From the NCBI GenBank assembly GCA_027579435.1, contig JANBPK010000851.1, positions 62,001-126,000 of the forward strand: a stretch of DNA of 64,000 nt. The letters run 5' to 3'. Origin of the DNA: Candolleomyces eurysporus. Taxonomy: Eukaryota; Basidiomycota; Agaricomycetes; Agaricales; Psathyrellaceae. The translations under genes and the position numbers were made by a program. Of the stretch, positions 35,103-47,148 are shown piece by piece (the first letter of the stretch is position 1; the number at the start of each line of letters is the position of its first letter). The notes beneath the pieces are model-generated. The model saw only the letters and a list, made by a program, of their open reading frames with translations, was not told where the DNA came from and did not search any database.

Positions 35103-36098
35103 TTCCTCGACATGTTTTTCCGAATAACCATTCGCATCTACACACGGACAAAACACACATCTCTCCTCACACTTATCCTGCCGTTCGGACGATCACATCT
35201 CGAATTCACTTTACGACAAGTGATTCATGTATAAGACCTCTTTGTTACGCTGACTGTTGTTACTTTCTCCTCAATCTATGTAGTCATAGTCGTACCATAT
35301 CGCAATCTTTCATCTCCAGCTTTTCTTTACCGCGGAAATTTCTAGGCAGTTATATGTACCCCACCGTGTGCGAGCCACAAAGCTACCGCCTGTGCCATGG
35401 ATTCAACTGGACTCTGGAGCCAATAGGTGCACACGGTACCTCTGTTGGGGCGTCACCCGAATTTGCAGATTCCCTCGCCGTCTGACTTTTTGGCTCATGG
35501 GATACGGTGGCCTGACTCACAGGCTCCCTTGATTCTTCCGGCCAACATATTCTTTTCCGTGGAACAGGAGTTGAGCGGGTATCCTTAACGCTTCTGCTAG
35601 CAAAGATACTTGAGAGGAACTCAAGAAAAGGAATGAGGAATACTCCGTCAAGATATTCAACATCGGTTATCCTCCGTATGTCGTCGTTAATGAGATACCA
35701 TTTGAGAGCTGGGAGACGAGATCCTCCGAAGCAGAGCAAAAGAAGCGACGCCGACGGGAACTCTTTCACTTTGTTGCAAGAGTTAGGTTCTCCTGTACGT
35801 CGTCACACTGGTGAGATACCGTCTGAGAGAAGCTGTTCAAGGCTGCTTGGCAAAAAATACATCCGTTAGTTCTGCCAGTCGACGAGTTGATTTCCGCGAG
35901 CCAAAATGGATTAGCATTGGAGGCTCGTTGAACTGGCAGGCCCACACGATTTGGACAACAAGGAAAGGCGAAATTAGGGAACGCCTTGACAATGTTCCGC
36001 GTGTATAGTATGACTGTTCAACAGATCTTTAAGGAATGAAGCGTTTAATCTGCGACAGAAAATCTATTATGGATGGATATGTATAGAACGAACAACAC
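35103..36098. other. Intergenic with one unassigned minus-strand frame
   Basis: A 129-codon minus-strand frame (35769-35383) contains FPSASLLLLCFGGSRLPALK and a charged tail but begins without an ATG and has no clear upstream exon. No family recognised. The rest is the 3' flank of the Iec3-like and ATP synthase genes, which converge here. Confidence 0.35.
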
Positions 36099-37105
36099 TT
36101 AGATGGCCTTGGCCTTGACGAGTTCTAGAAGACGAAGGGTTAGGCAAGATAGCCAAGGCGATTGAAAGGTAAAACTTACGCTCAATCTCGGCCACAGCGC
36201 TGGTCAGAAGCTCCTTCTGGGTAGCTTGGTCCTTGAGGTTGGCAAGGACCTTGTCAATGACAGCTTTTGTGAGCTCGGCCTGCTCGTTCTCCTTCACCTG
36301 CTGCTCGTAGCGAACCCAGCTGTCGAGGACGGACTTGAGCTCGGAAGCGACGGCAACCTTCTGCTGCTGAACGAAGGTCTCGGACTCGAGCTTGGCGGTT
36401 TCCTGAGAAGAAAAAGATGTCGGTAATCGGCAAACAACTCGATAGTTGACAGCTTACCTTGGAGAGAGCAAAGAGACCTTCAGTGATGGAGGAGACGTCC
36501 TTCATTTGGCTGACGGAGCTGATACGCTCCTTGACGGCGTCAGTGTGCTCGGAGCGAGCGCTGTTGAGGATACCCTTAACGCGGTTGATGTGTCCTTCCG
36601 CCCATTGCGAGTAGGGCTCCCGGATAACCTATGAGTGATGTCGGGTGTTGGTTCGCGCGTGTCACGGTCGTGGCAATAGTGTCTGACGCACCTTGCCAAT
36701 GTAGGTGAATACAATGATGGAGGCCAAAAGAACGATAGACTCCTCATTGACAACGTAGAGCTCCTGCGAGATGGCAGCTGCGGCAATACCAGTTCCAAGG
36801 AGAGCGGTGCCAGTCTTGCTGATGAGTCCGGGCTTGGAGGGAAGGTTGTTGACAATTTCGGCAGCCTTCTCCTGCGGGGGAGGGTTCGACGAGCTGGCCA
36901 TCGAGCGACTGTATTAAGAGCACGTCGTTAGGACCACAGTTCAGCTCAACACGAAATGACACGCACGCTTGGAGACCCGAGGTCATCGAGGCCATGACTC
37001 GTGGTCGGGCTGGTGGTCGTCATTGAATATGAGCTCGTCAATGTCCAAACGTTGGCAGCACTCACCCGCTGCCCTTAGGGAGTTGATAGCAATTCTCGAG
37101 GCCAT
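36099..37105 (-). CDS. ATP4: Mitochondrial F1Fo ATP synthase subunit 4 (subunit b)
   Basis: Six exons, about 240 residues, the same length as yeast Atp4. The ATG at 37103-37105 gives a classic presequence split over three exons: MASRIAINSLRAA, then RPRVMASMTSGLQ, then ARSMASSSNPPPQEK. The mature part has NNLPSKPGLISKTGTALLGT, ISQELYVVNEESIVLLASII, REPYSQWAEGHINRVKGILN, AVKERISSVSQMKDVSSITE and VLDSWVRYEQQVKENEQAEL, ending EIEQLVKAKAI. These match the family closely. Subunit b forms the peripheral stalk that holds F1 against rotation. Starting at the inner ATG of MASMTSG would lose most of the targeting sequence, so the distal ATG is preferred. All introns have GT-AG borders. Confidence 0.93.
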
Positions 37106-37869
37106 TTGGTGTTTTCGTGGAGGAGGGAAGGGAGGACAGCCAGCTGGTTTGAAGAAATGTTGCGTGAGAACTTGTTCCCGGCTTTCTACGATGCTCGCTT
37201 GGGTTAGGGTCCAGCCATCAACGGACGCTCGCCGCCGTCTATCACAACCATCGTGCGTCCTCCCTCAACGTCCACTTCGAAAACTGGCCCTCTGGTTCTA
37301 CTCTACGGATCCTGGCAGTGAACCTATGGCTAAAGGTAACTTTGTCATGCCTCATGTCTCTTTGAATATCAGCGGAACCTTTCTCTGGAAACATGTGTAT
37401 TCACTGGATTTTCGGCTCCTCGTCTACGGGATCGTCTTGTCCCGCAGCTGGCTAGTGGTCGCCGGAAATTGCGTCCGCATGAACGAGGCAAACTGGGGTG
37501 CAAACCTTTTAGGGAGCCTCAACGCTCGTCTCGCCTTCAAAGATGAATTCATCTGCGATATTCCGGGTTACTGGCTCAGGCCCTTTGATCGATAGCGAAA
37601 CCTAATATTTCCATTCAATCTCTGGAAGTGGCCTGCAGATTTGTTTCAGCCCCAATGGTAGTCCGTTCTTCGCCACGCTTCCCGTTGGAGCCCGACAAAG
37701 TTCTGATATCCATTATCGTCGGCTCTCCAACAAAGGCTATTGTGTGCGTCTTTTCCTAGCAAATTCTTATCCCATTGGCTGATAGGAGATCCCCAGACGG
37801 GCGTGGTTCAAGGCTTTAAGCTGGCGATACCTGGCACTATCTCTGCCGAGCCCTGACGATCATTAGGCT

Positions 37870-40161
37870 ACGGTGTGGCGTCTTTGCCACCACACCACGA
37901 ATTGGTGGCCGTCAGCCACGTTGATGCGTCCGGGCAGGATGGAACCTCGAGTTTCCTATTCCGCCAGTTTCAAGCGATAAGAAGTTTGTTTGGACAGTCA
38001 GGTGTAGCAGCAAGGCCTGCAACGTGCAACAGATGCCCAGAATATCAATACAGTTGGACTGTGATCAAAAGTTTTCGCGACCTACTCATGAGTTATGCCT
38101 GTACTAACAGCTGCGATTCTCTAGCGCCACCTCCTGGATGTTCGGCGAAGACTTTGCTAGAGTAGGAATCCAGCATTTCGTCATCTGCCTCGCTTTGACT
38201 TTGAGGCTGGTCTGGGTGCTGTCTCGTTGACTTTGATCCCTTGCAGGTCCGAATACTAACTTAATGTTGGAGGTAAACCTCATGCCTTCCGGGGTGAACC
38301 ATTCCAAGCCAGCATCCATATACAGAGGTTCAGTTCTCCATGTAGCCTACATTCAGGGCGAAACGGTGAGTCGATTTCGATGCTTCGGCAGTAACTCGTT
38401 TTATTCAAGATCCTGCTAAATAGACATTTGCATGCCAGGAGGACCAATTATCTCTGCTCTTGGGTCACACTTCTGATATTTAATTGGTCTCGATAGCCCA
38501 ACCTATCGAAGTAGCACGGCCAAAGAAGCTGTTAAGAGTTCTCAAGGCTCGACATCTGAAGCTTCCGATGCTACCTTGTCGTTCTTCTGCTTTTCCAAAT
38601 GCTCATGAGCTCCGTATCAGGTATGTTCGAAAATGTCATCCTTATTCGCTCCTGACGACGCTATTGTCGTTTGTAGACTTTTGACTATCCTTTCGAACAT
38701 GCTATGACGACCGAAGCGTCAGTCTTTCCCTCCGTTTCCGGAGGAACTCTCCAGCAGGCGGAGCAAGGACGGGCCAACCGACAGGAACGATTGTCATGCC
38801 AATCCGTCAGTTCCAAGGTAACACGCACGGGACTGAAGCTTGCTTTCCGGATACCGACAATTCGATCCCACATAGATTGGCTTCGGATGGTTTTCAATGC
38901 AATATACGGCCTCTCACACTGTCAAACCCCTGCCTTCTCCGATTACTTCATTCGCTCAGATGCCTTCCTGCATGGGTTCAGGATATTCAGAAATGTAAGT
39001 TTCCGTGAGAGTGAACTGGAGGCCGAAGTAGCCCCCGCAAATGACATCTCGTTTGTCCCTTCCTTTCTGCGATGTTGGGGAATTTGACCGCTGAGTCGGT
39101 TCTCTGTTCTCTCTTCCGTAAGTTTCTGACTTCGACCGCAGGCCATTTCGGAACGATTGGCCGTTTTTGCAAGAGCGGGCAGTCAAGTGGGCCTCAAGCT
39201 ATTCCCGTCGCGGTCGGGTTCATGTCACTCGGGATCTCAGATTTGGCACATCAGTTCCGGCTTCNATGATTCCTGGGAACGATATCGATATTAAGTCGTT
39301 CCTTACTGTGCGCGTCTTCTTTGGGCTTTCGCTGACTTGGTGCTTGAGGAGCGTCGACAGTACTAGTCTCTTTGAATGCGAAGCTGTCTTCTTGAGCTAG
39401 AGTGGCGAATCTTCCTCTGGTTCTGGATTTTTGTGTCACACTCCGAGTCTGAGCTCTGGGCTCTGAAAGGAAATCGGATGGACGTATTTTCTCGCCACCC
39501 CTGGAGCACTTTCAGCCTCGTGTTATGATGCTATCACGTTGCAAGGACCGAAAGGGCAATCCTGCTTTTCCAGTGGGTGGAGTGGAGTAGACTGACGAAC
39601 TCAAATTTCCTTCATTTTTTCTGGAAAACCGGCAGTGGATCATTGTCAAGCTTATTGCCTACCTGAATCCAGGTAAGCGTCGCTCGCTTAGCTCGAAATC
39701 ATGAGGTATTTCTTATGAACATTCTTGTCTCTATCCAGTGATACAGACCTATTCCCGCCGCTTGTTTGAAACTGTTTCAAAGTGCGCTTCACGGACGAGC
39801 GTGCGTGATGCGTTCGCTTGAATATCCCAGTGGATTATTGGAATTCATTCAAAGGCATTCCCAGCCGGTAACCAAACTGTATACCAGAAGAACGGCGAAC
39901 GTAAAGTCTCCCCTGCGAATACGCCTCTATCTCGAGCATCTGGGGCCTGATGATGTGCTCATGCGCTTCCCTCTGCGAAGGTCTTACGGCAGCAATGGCT
40001 TACAAGCTCTCAGCCCTCAAAACCACACGATCCAGGCGGGATTTGATGTACGGACGTTCCTAGGCAGCTGTCTGCTTTCTGGCAGGTTGCGGCAGCTTCA
40101 ATTGGAAGAGAATGTGAGCGCTAACTGCCATGGCGTGGACATGGCAGACAGCCTACGCTGA
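37870..40161 (+). pseudogene. Possible degenerate F-box/LRR-type gene
   Basis: Scattered + strand pieces resemble the leucine-rich half of agaricomycete F-box proteins: PPHHELVAVSHV near 37890, KLLRVLKARHLKLPML and FPNAHELRIRYV at 38530-38630, and LLSGRLRQLQLEENV at 40070-40120. They lie in order on one strand but in different frames with many stops between, and no splice plan joins them all. An N lies at 39265. Could be a decayed F-box gene, or a real gene with many unseen introns. Confidence 0.3.
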
Positions 40162-42187
40162 GTTACATGTCGGACCAGGCGCTGTGGCAATCTAGACAGA
40201 TGACCGGTTCCATTAAATATGTCATCAATCGAAGGAAGAACATCTGAACTACGATAGCTGGTGTGTGAATCACTTTATCTCTGAACTCTATTCTGCTTAC
40301 TTACGACGTGTGCCTTCTCCCCAAAGCAATTCCCTCGCACTTGTCCTGCGAGATAATGATTCTCGTTATCTGAACGTGATGATCAGGCGACNTTTTGTAA
40401 NTTTTTTGTGCCCTATTTTTTTGCAATTTTTTTTTTNCTCATCTCATTGACTATCTTATTGTCTTCTCCTGTTTTCGCTTTTGGTTAATTCGCGAAGGGA
40501 AGTCGAAGGGCGACTTGGGAGAAGGGATTGTTTTTTTTTTTTCGCCATATGCACCTGCTGACCTCGCTTGAATAGGAACGCCTTACCCTCGACGAGAGAA
40601 ATTTAACGCCGCTTGAGTCCATTCAATTTGGCTTTGCATTGGGAGTTTGAGGTACGATAACATTGAATAAATAGTTGTAACTAACTTGCTTATCGGCCTG
40701 ATGACGATTCAGTTCTGAGTGGCCCTCTCGTCCGGGGTAGGCGGTGTGAGGTAAATCACGTCAGATAAGATAAGCACCTTTTCGGTGCCGTCAAGTGGGT
40801 ACTTTCAAGTACGTCGTCTCCAGTTTTGCTCACAATCCTGCTGAAACTGTAGTTTTTTTTTAGGACCTGGCAAGCGGAATGGAAAAAGGATTGGGTCATA
40901 TGGACGCATCCGTTCCCGTTCTTCGAGTCGAAGTACCCACGGAGGAGACATACTATTCATTCGTTCGCAATGCCGAAGTTCTATTTTGCGTTTTCCTCTG
41001 AGAAAATATTCAATTACGTCCGATTTTTCATCATTTTCTTCTAGGATGCCGACGACATAATGAAACCCGTGAATCGGGGCCACTAGCTAACCGACCAATG
41101 ATCTCAAGTCCTCGTCATTCGGCGCTCTGAAATTCATGGTAAGTATCTTAACTTTGAGTCCGGGACGGGATGGATAGTCGCTTAACTCAAAGGGATGCGG
41201 GTCAGTGCTACTAGTGCCGTGTAAGTGAGCGAACTCTATTGGTATTCCATTGCAAACCTTGTGTGAGGCTGTGGTCCAGTGACTCTATTTCTACTAGGTT
41301 CCTCTTCCCCAAAGTCCCGGTGTGGGGGACTGAACGTAAATCAAACTTTAGCGAGACTTGAGCTCGCGTGGCGGCTGGAAGCAAAATCGAGTCAGGCTCG
41401 GGATGAGAGGAGTCGGTATGGAGAAAAAAAGGTCAGAAAAACTGAAGAAGAAATTCTTCGATATCAGAGATCAGAACCTCAGGCCCGCAGATTCTCTGCG
41501 GCCTGGTTCTGCGTGAAACCGGAGGGCCGGCCCATCGTCGAAGACCCGAATGCTACTGGACGGGAGGGCCTGAAGCATTGACCTTTACAAATGCGTCTAT
41601 TTATCGTTAAGCACAGAAGCAAGAGAAGTAGAAGTTCGCCGAATGTAGTGTCCCGTGTTCCATGTCACTACAGTTGTCATTGGCAGCAACTTGGCCAACC
41701 CCCACATGGATCGCCATCGTTCCCCTCCCGTCGCGCACCGTGCCAGTGGATGCAAGGGCAAAAATCTAGTTCCGTCGGCGAAGGTTCGGGAGACAGAGCG
41801 GCTTTGGAGCGGCCCAACCCTCCCGACCGTACCTCGTACAAGCTGTATAGGTATGTCACTCCGTGTGTAATCTACCTAGCCTCCCTGACCTGCTGATTAG
41901 ATATGCGTTTTTTTTTGCCCTGGACCCGACATGGTGGCCATTATGGCATTTCGAGGGTTTAGAACTCAGAAGTTCAGAAGTCAGAAGTCCTCTCTTCATG
42001 AGCTTCGAATTCGTCTTGGTGATCACATTTGAATGCAGAACCGGCGATGAAATAAGGTTATTTATGGCATCTGGCTTTCGTCACCTGCGCATCTTCCCCC
42101 GTAGCGTTGGGGTATCCGGGATCCCACCCACTGCGTCCTTTTCAATTCCTTTTTCGAGTGAAGCGAGCTGAGGACCTATGGGTGTCA

Positions 42188-42355
42188 GAACGCGGGGGAA
42201 ATTCGACCAACTCAATAAAAATCACTTCTACATTCAATTCGGATACGTACATCCTTGAGCGTCCGAGTCCTCGCTCAGAGCTCGCGGGAGAAATTCGACT
42301 AATTCAATAAGAATTCGCCTTTATATTCAATTCAAAGTACGTACGTCTTTCAATA
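42188..42355. repeat. Imperfect direct repeat, two copies of about 50 bp
   Basis: Copy 1 (about 42193-42242) and copy 2 (about 42283-42333) share GCGGG-GAAATTCGAC-AA-TCAATAA-AAT and a following ATTCAATTC, then a TACGTAC. Spacing is about 92 bp. Diverged by several substitutions. No function evident. Confidence 0.6.
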
Positions 42356-45300
42356 CCCGAGTACCGGCACGCATAGCAATCGAAAGGTGGCAAAAAACCA
42401 GACGCCCTCCACGTATGCGTATGACTCTCTCTGACCTCATGATGCGCTCGCGCTTATCCAGGTGCGGCGTTCCCAAACTCCCCACATAGACAGGTCAAGC
42501 CAAGAATGGATGATGCCAAATCAGGGGGGGCCGGGGATGGGTGGGTAATAGACGTTTTGCCTCCGAAACTAAAGGGAGTTGTCCTAAAGCGTATATCACC
42601 GTGACAGGAGACTATGCAGCCGAGTGGCAGACATCGTGGCACTTGCATGCGTAACACCGAGCTTTTGGACCCATGGGGATGAGGCTGACCTTTGAGAAAA
42701 AGAAAAATTTGACCCATTTCATAGTGTGGTGGAAGAGAATCCAAGTTCCCCCCCCAGGCTGACGCTGACGGCCTGAGAAAGCGTAGGAGTGCCTACTCCC
42801 AATGGGAGGTGGTGTGTAAGACTGTAAATCCTGAATAGTGGCAACTTTTTGACGTTGGCTGCACGNACTGTATTTTTGGGGTGGTTTTTTCATTTAGGTG
42901 TGAGAGAAATATGGTTGGCTAGGATGCCGAATCATGATGTAGAGAAGAGAGATGGGTTCACTGTCGACGATGTGAATTTCTTGGGATGCGCACCCCTCAT
43001 CCTATGATCGCTGTCGGCTTGTCTTGGACAAATCCCCCCATGGCACAAGTCGACAGAATGAATTGAGTCACTTATCCTATCCCCGCGGCGTGCATGCCCC
43101 ATGTCCTGCCCACCTCTTAGGCGGGTCTGTCATGGAAAGGCTGTAGCACGAAGCAGCACCAGAAGTCGAATATTCTATATCTATATCCATACGGTTTCTA
43201 TGGGAGCCAGTCACAGAAACTGCGTTCATGGGCAGAAACGCAACATCGCAGCAGACGGGTTACCACAAAGCCTGAGTACCTGTTGGGTGGCATGAGGCTC
43301 TAGCTGCCCAAACTCGGCAAGTGACTCCTCACCCAGAATTCGAAGTGGTGGCTGAGAACTCAATCGATCCATAAATGGCACGAACTGTCTGTCTGCCTGC
43401 CAGGCACTTGTCATGCAACTCATGTTCGCATTCCGATTCCGATGTCACACCAAAAAAAAAAACATTCGCGGTGAGCTTTTCTTTCCTTTTGATAATTGAC
43501 GTTCAAAAGTGTCATGGGAATAGGAGCGGAAGCGCAGCGGCGTATTATGTTATACATCCATACATACACTTCCGTACCTTGGATTTTAATTTCCGAATAC
43601 CGGCATTTGGCCCAAGGCTAGGTCATGCCGATGCCATAAGTGCTGAACGGGCATGGGTACTCACAGCGAAATACCTCCGTTTCAGAGCTCGTACACGGTT
43701 TCGACGTCGTGGAGGATTCAGGACTTGTGCATATGCCTAATAGAGACGTACTTCGGACTGTCTAACTGTCTCCTTCCTATTCATTCGTTCAGAGTTAGTA
43801 TGCATTTTTCGAAATTATTGTTCCATGTAGGATATGGAATTCTTCTTCCTTCTTGACTTCTTTCGTCCTTTGATACGATTAGATGTCCGTCAGTCAGGTC
43901 GTTTTGCGGGGAAGTTCGTCCGTCCCGTTAGTCTATGTCTTGAGAAATAGGATCTGACCGACTCGGCGGAGCCTGGTTCCGGGGAAGGGGGGCTGAAATG
44001 AAGGAATTTAATTGGATGTCCGCGAAGCAGCCCGCTCTGGGGGGTCACACAGACGTCAATCGAGCCAGTCAAAAGTAAGGTTAGTAGCCCATGTCCGATA
44101 GAAGTGCATGTGTGCCTTGCCCAATGGATCAAAAAAGACGGACGGACACACGACAAGAGCGAGCCGGTATCTTCCTTCTTTTCGAATTTCTGTATCTGTT
44201 TTTCGAATATTCGAAAAAAATCCTTCTATTTTTCTTTTTTTTTTGGGACCACANCCGACACAGATCTATCTTCTCCCGTCACCGACTAGTGAGCACTTGT
44301 CCTAGCTCGTCCATACATGTCAAAACGCCGATAGCTCCGTTTGCTCGATTTGAATTGAGTTTACCTTTTTGAATTGAAGGATGGAGCGGGTTCTAGCGAC
44401 GGGGATGGAAAAAGGAAAGCCGGAATTCGAAGGGACTCTGAAGTGGTGTGCAGGCTGACAGACATGGGAGCACTTACTTACAGCCTTAGCGAGTTAGAGT
44501 TCATTTCATTCTTGAACTCGCGAACTTGACCTTTGAACGTGAACTCGTCGTAAACCAAACCGGGTTGGAGTTGCTAACGTATCCTCCATTCCTAATTGCT
44601 AGCTCGAGTTCCCTCTCTCTGGCGACCCTTGAGACGAGAGCTCCACCAGCACCCCGTTGCCTGACAGAGAGGAAGTTCACCGTTCAGGCCAGTGCCTCCC
44701 CACCTACCCAAAAAGTAGCTATCCCAAGCATGACTCACTCGCTCATCAACGCTCAACGATCGAGACCATGAACGAACAACACGCGGAGGATTCACCTTGT
44801 TCAGGTACGGATGCAGCTAACCCTGTATAGCAAGTAAGCCACTTTGGATTCACGTTTTGCATGCAAGAAGTCCCCGTCGATCATATCAGATCTAACTTTT
44901 TACCTCTCCAATCTTATCTATCATGCACGCATCCATTGGTGTGTGTGTGTTATCACACCGGAGTCAACGCGGCGCGGGAGGACCTTGCAAGTTTCATTAA
45001 GGGCTTCTTTTGGACGTTTTCGGTGTAGCCAGCCCAGCCTCGCCTCGCCGCTTCCATCATATCTCTCGCCCTCCAAATCTTCCAAGATGCCCCCTCGCTC
45101 GCTCTATATATAGGTCCCTACGTTCCTCTAGAAAAAGCTCTCCAGGATTTTTCACGAATTATAGTTATAAAAAAAAAACACAACATGTAACGTGTCGAAT
45201 ATGGCTCCGTACGGAAATCGACGATTCCTTTTCCGTAGCCCCCGTAGACTGGATACCGACGCACAACCCGAGGTCCGACCGGGTTGACGTGCAACCACCG

Positions 45301-45387
45301 AGGAGGGATGAGATTGGATTCAGAGAAGAAGGAACTAGGGCTAACGTTTTTGTTTTTCGAATGTCGCTGTCAAGCCATGTGCTCGAG

Positions 45388-46025
45388 GCTCCTTGGCTAC
45401 CAGGGGGATGCCCCCGTATCCGTTTTGGCCTCTCCGGTTACAGTATTACAAGGTTAATGGGAGCTTGGAACTCAGCGAAGGGTCCCCGAGCTTTCCGAAT
45501 GGTGGTGGTTCGTTACGAGGGCTGTAGTAGGGTGCGTATGTACTTTTGGGAGGCGGCCCGGCATACCTGCGTTCGTCTCCGTTGGTTGGAGTTGAATGAT
45601 TCGATATGTTCTTAATAGACGTCGGTATGTGGAGACCCTGCCCAAGCTATTTTCAATGCTGTTCAAGGAGGAGGGAGGGGTACTATCTCTCTTTCTCATC
45701 GTTGTTAGATTGGTAAGGTTCATCTGCCACCGACAATACCACTTGCTTACTAGGTGTAGGAGCGCCCGTGCCGACTCTCAAGCCTGACAAGTTACCGAGG
45801 CTGGGACGCCTTGGCTACCAGGGGGGGTGCGTCCGTTGGCTACTAACAGCTAACGACCTTGGCACTCAGTGCGACTGCACACGTAGTAGGGTCCAAAATA
45901 CAGCCACTCCGTTTCGTTCTTAATAGAGGGTACGAGAAGACTTGGGCCTCCCGCACGGCGGAAGAGGAGCAAAAGACATATCTGATTATTTCTCATCGTC
46001 GTTATATCAATCGATAAAGATAATC
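45388..46025. repeat. Diverged tandem duplication, units about 300 bp
   Basis: Collinear matching blocks occur at 45399 and 45808 (CTTGGCTACCAGGGGG), 45465 and 45865 (CTTGG-ACTCAG), 45524 and 45884 (GTAGTAGGGT), 45610 and 45916 (TTCTTAATAGA), and 45692 and 45990 (TTTCTCATCGT-GTTA). The order is kept while spacing shrinks, which points to an old duplication with deletions in the right copy. Confidence 0.55.
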
Positions 46026-47148
46026 AGCTGGGCAACGTTCGGGATCTGCATACGTGCAGTGCGTCCCTAGCATCTTGACGACAATTCAGTCCGAAAAAGG
46101 TGTCTCATTTCCTCACTCCGGATCCAAAGTGAGAAGTCTGAAGGCGGGAGCGACCGAGGCTCGGTGTTGCATAAAGTGCTTTGGAAAGGCTAAATGATGC
46201 CTCTGGCCATGTCGTCATAGGATGACGGGTTTCTACCTTTCGTGTAGCGGTCGGGTTTTGGCTTGCGAGGGTGACAACGGTGGCGGTGGGTGGTGGAGAC
46301 AAAATTGCCAGTAGGAGGCGTAGTAACGACTGGATACAGACGATCTTGGGCGCTCATTGCTGTGAATGAACCAGGCGCAGGGTATGAGCGTTTCGCGTTT
46401 CGAGTCAATATCCCGAAAGGAGACCAGGACGTACGCAAGGTCGTCCAATTGACGTCGACACATTGGAAAGCAAAGGAGTTTTACCTATTTTCCACCGACT
46501 TCCGCGCCAATGTAAACTCAATTGGGTGCTTCTTGGATTGACGATAGCTGGGGCCGACTGAGGAAGGAAGTCGAAGCACCTGAGCTCGCTCACCGGTGGC
46601 CGACTCGTACCTGAAGCACGAAAATAAAAACCAATAGTCGTTTTGCTTTTGCAAAGGCCAAGGGTGGCGTCTCGTTCCATTCATTGAGCAAAGACCAATG
46701 GGAGGCGGTATGTTTGCGAACGCGAGCTCAATCTGGAGTGCGTCGCGTGGAGGCCCATCGCATCCGGAATGGCTGTCAAAGTGGACAGGCGGTGGCGAGA
46801 ACAGGGTTTCCCAGCACACGCAGCAGCATTCGAGCAGGGCTCCACAGAAGAGGAGGTTCTCGAGGTGATCGTATCGGTATGTGGCTGTCAGTGTCGCGGG
46901 CTGCGGTGTGATCGGCAAGGGCAGGGCCAGGTCGAAGCGGGCTGGTTCGGTGGGCCGGAAAAGGAAGACGCGCTGATAGGACGGGGACAGAGAATTTGGG
47001 GAGAAAGGGGGCCGGAAAAGGCAGGTGATGTGCAGGACAGAAATTGGCCGGCGGCTCTGGCGGACGAAAAGAGGGAGAACGTGATCTCCGATCTTTTCTC
47101 TTCAAATACGAGGACTGCTCAGGCAGCCAGCCAGCTGTCCCGATTCCA

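Larger units (their letters stand above)
37106..47148. other. Ten-kb gene-poor region
   Basis: No intact gene is supported. It includes an F-box/LRR-like relic (37.8-40.2 kb), poly-T tracts with Ns (40392, 40401, 40437, 42866, 44254) and two diverged local duplications listed separately. No reverse transcriptase, integrase or transposase motif was recognised. The last kilobase should contain the promoter of the HSF-type gene. A TATATATAG element at 45105-45113 is the most TATA-like site but has no gene behind it that I can see. Confidence 0.4.

Noticed and set aside
36969..37595. 208-codon + strand frame overlapping the start of ATP4
   Set aside because: It overlaps the presequence exons of a well-supported gene and has no family signature.
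40250..46700. Search for LTR or DNA transposons in the gene-poor region
   Set aside because: No reverse transcriptase, integrase or DDE-type motifs and no long paired termini were seen by eye.
46481..46918. Minus-strand frame with a Cys cluster (GALLECCCVCWETL)
   Set aside because: No ATG at the start and no homologous layout. Probably the opposite strand of the HSF upstream region.
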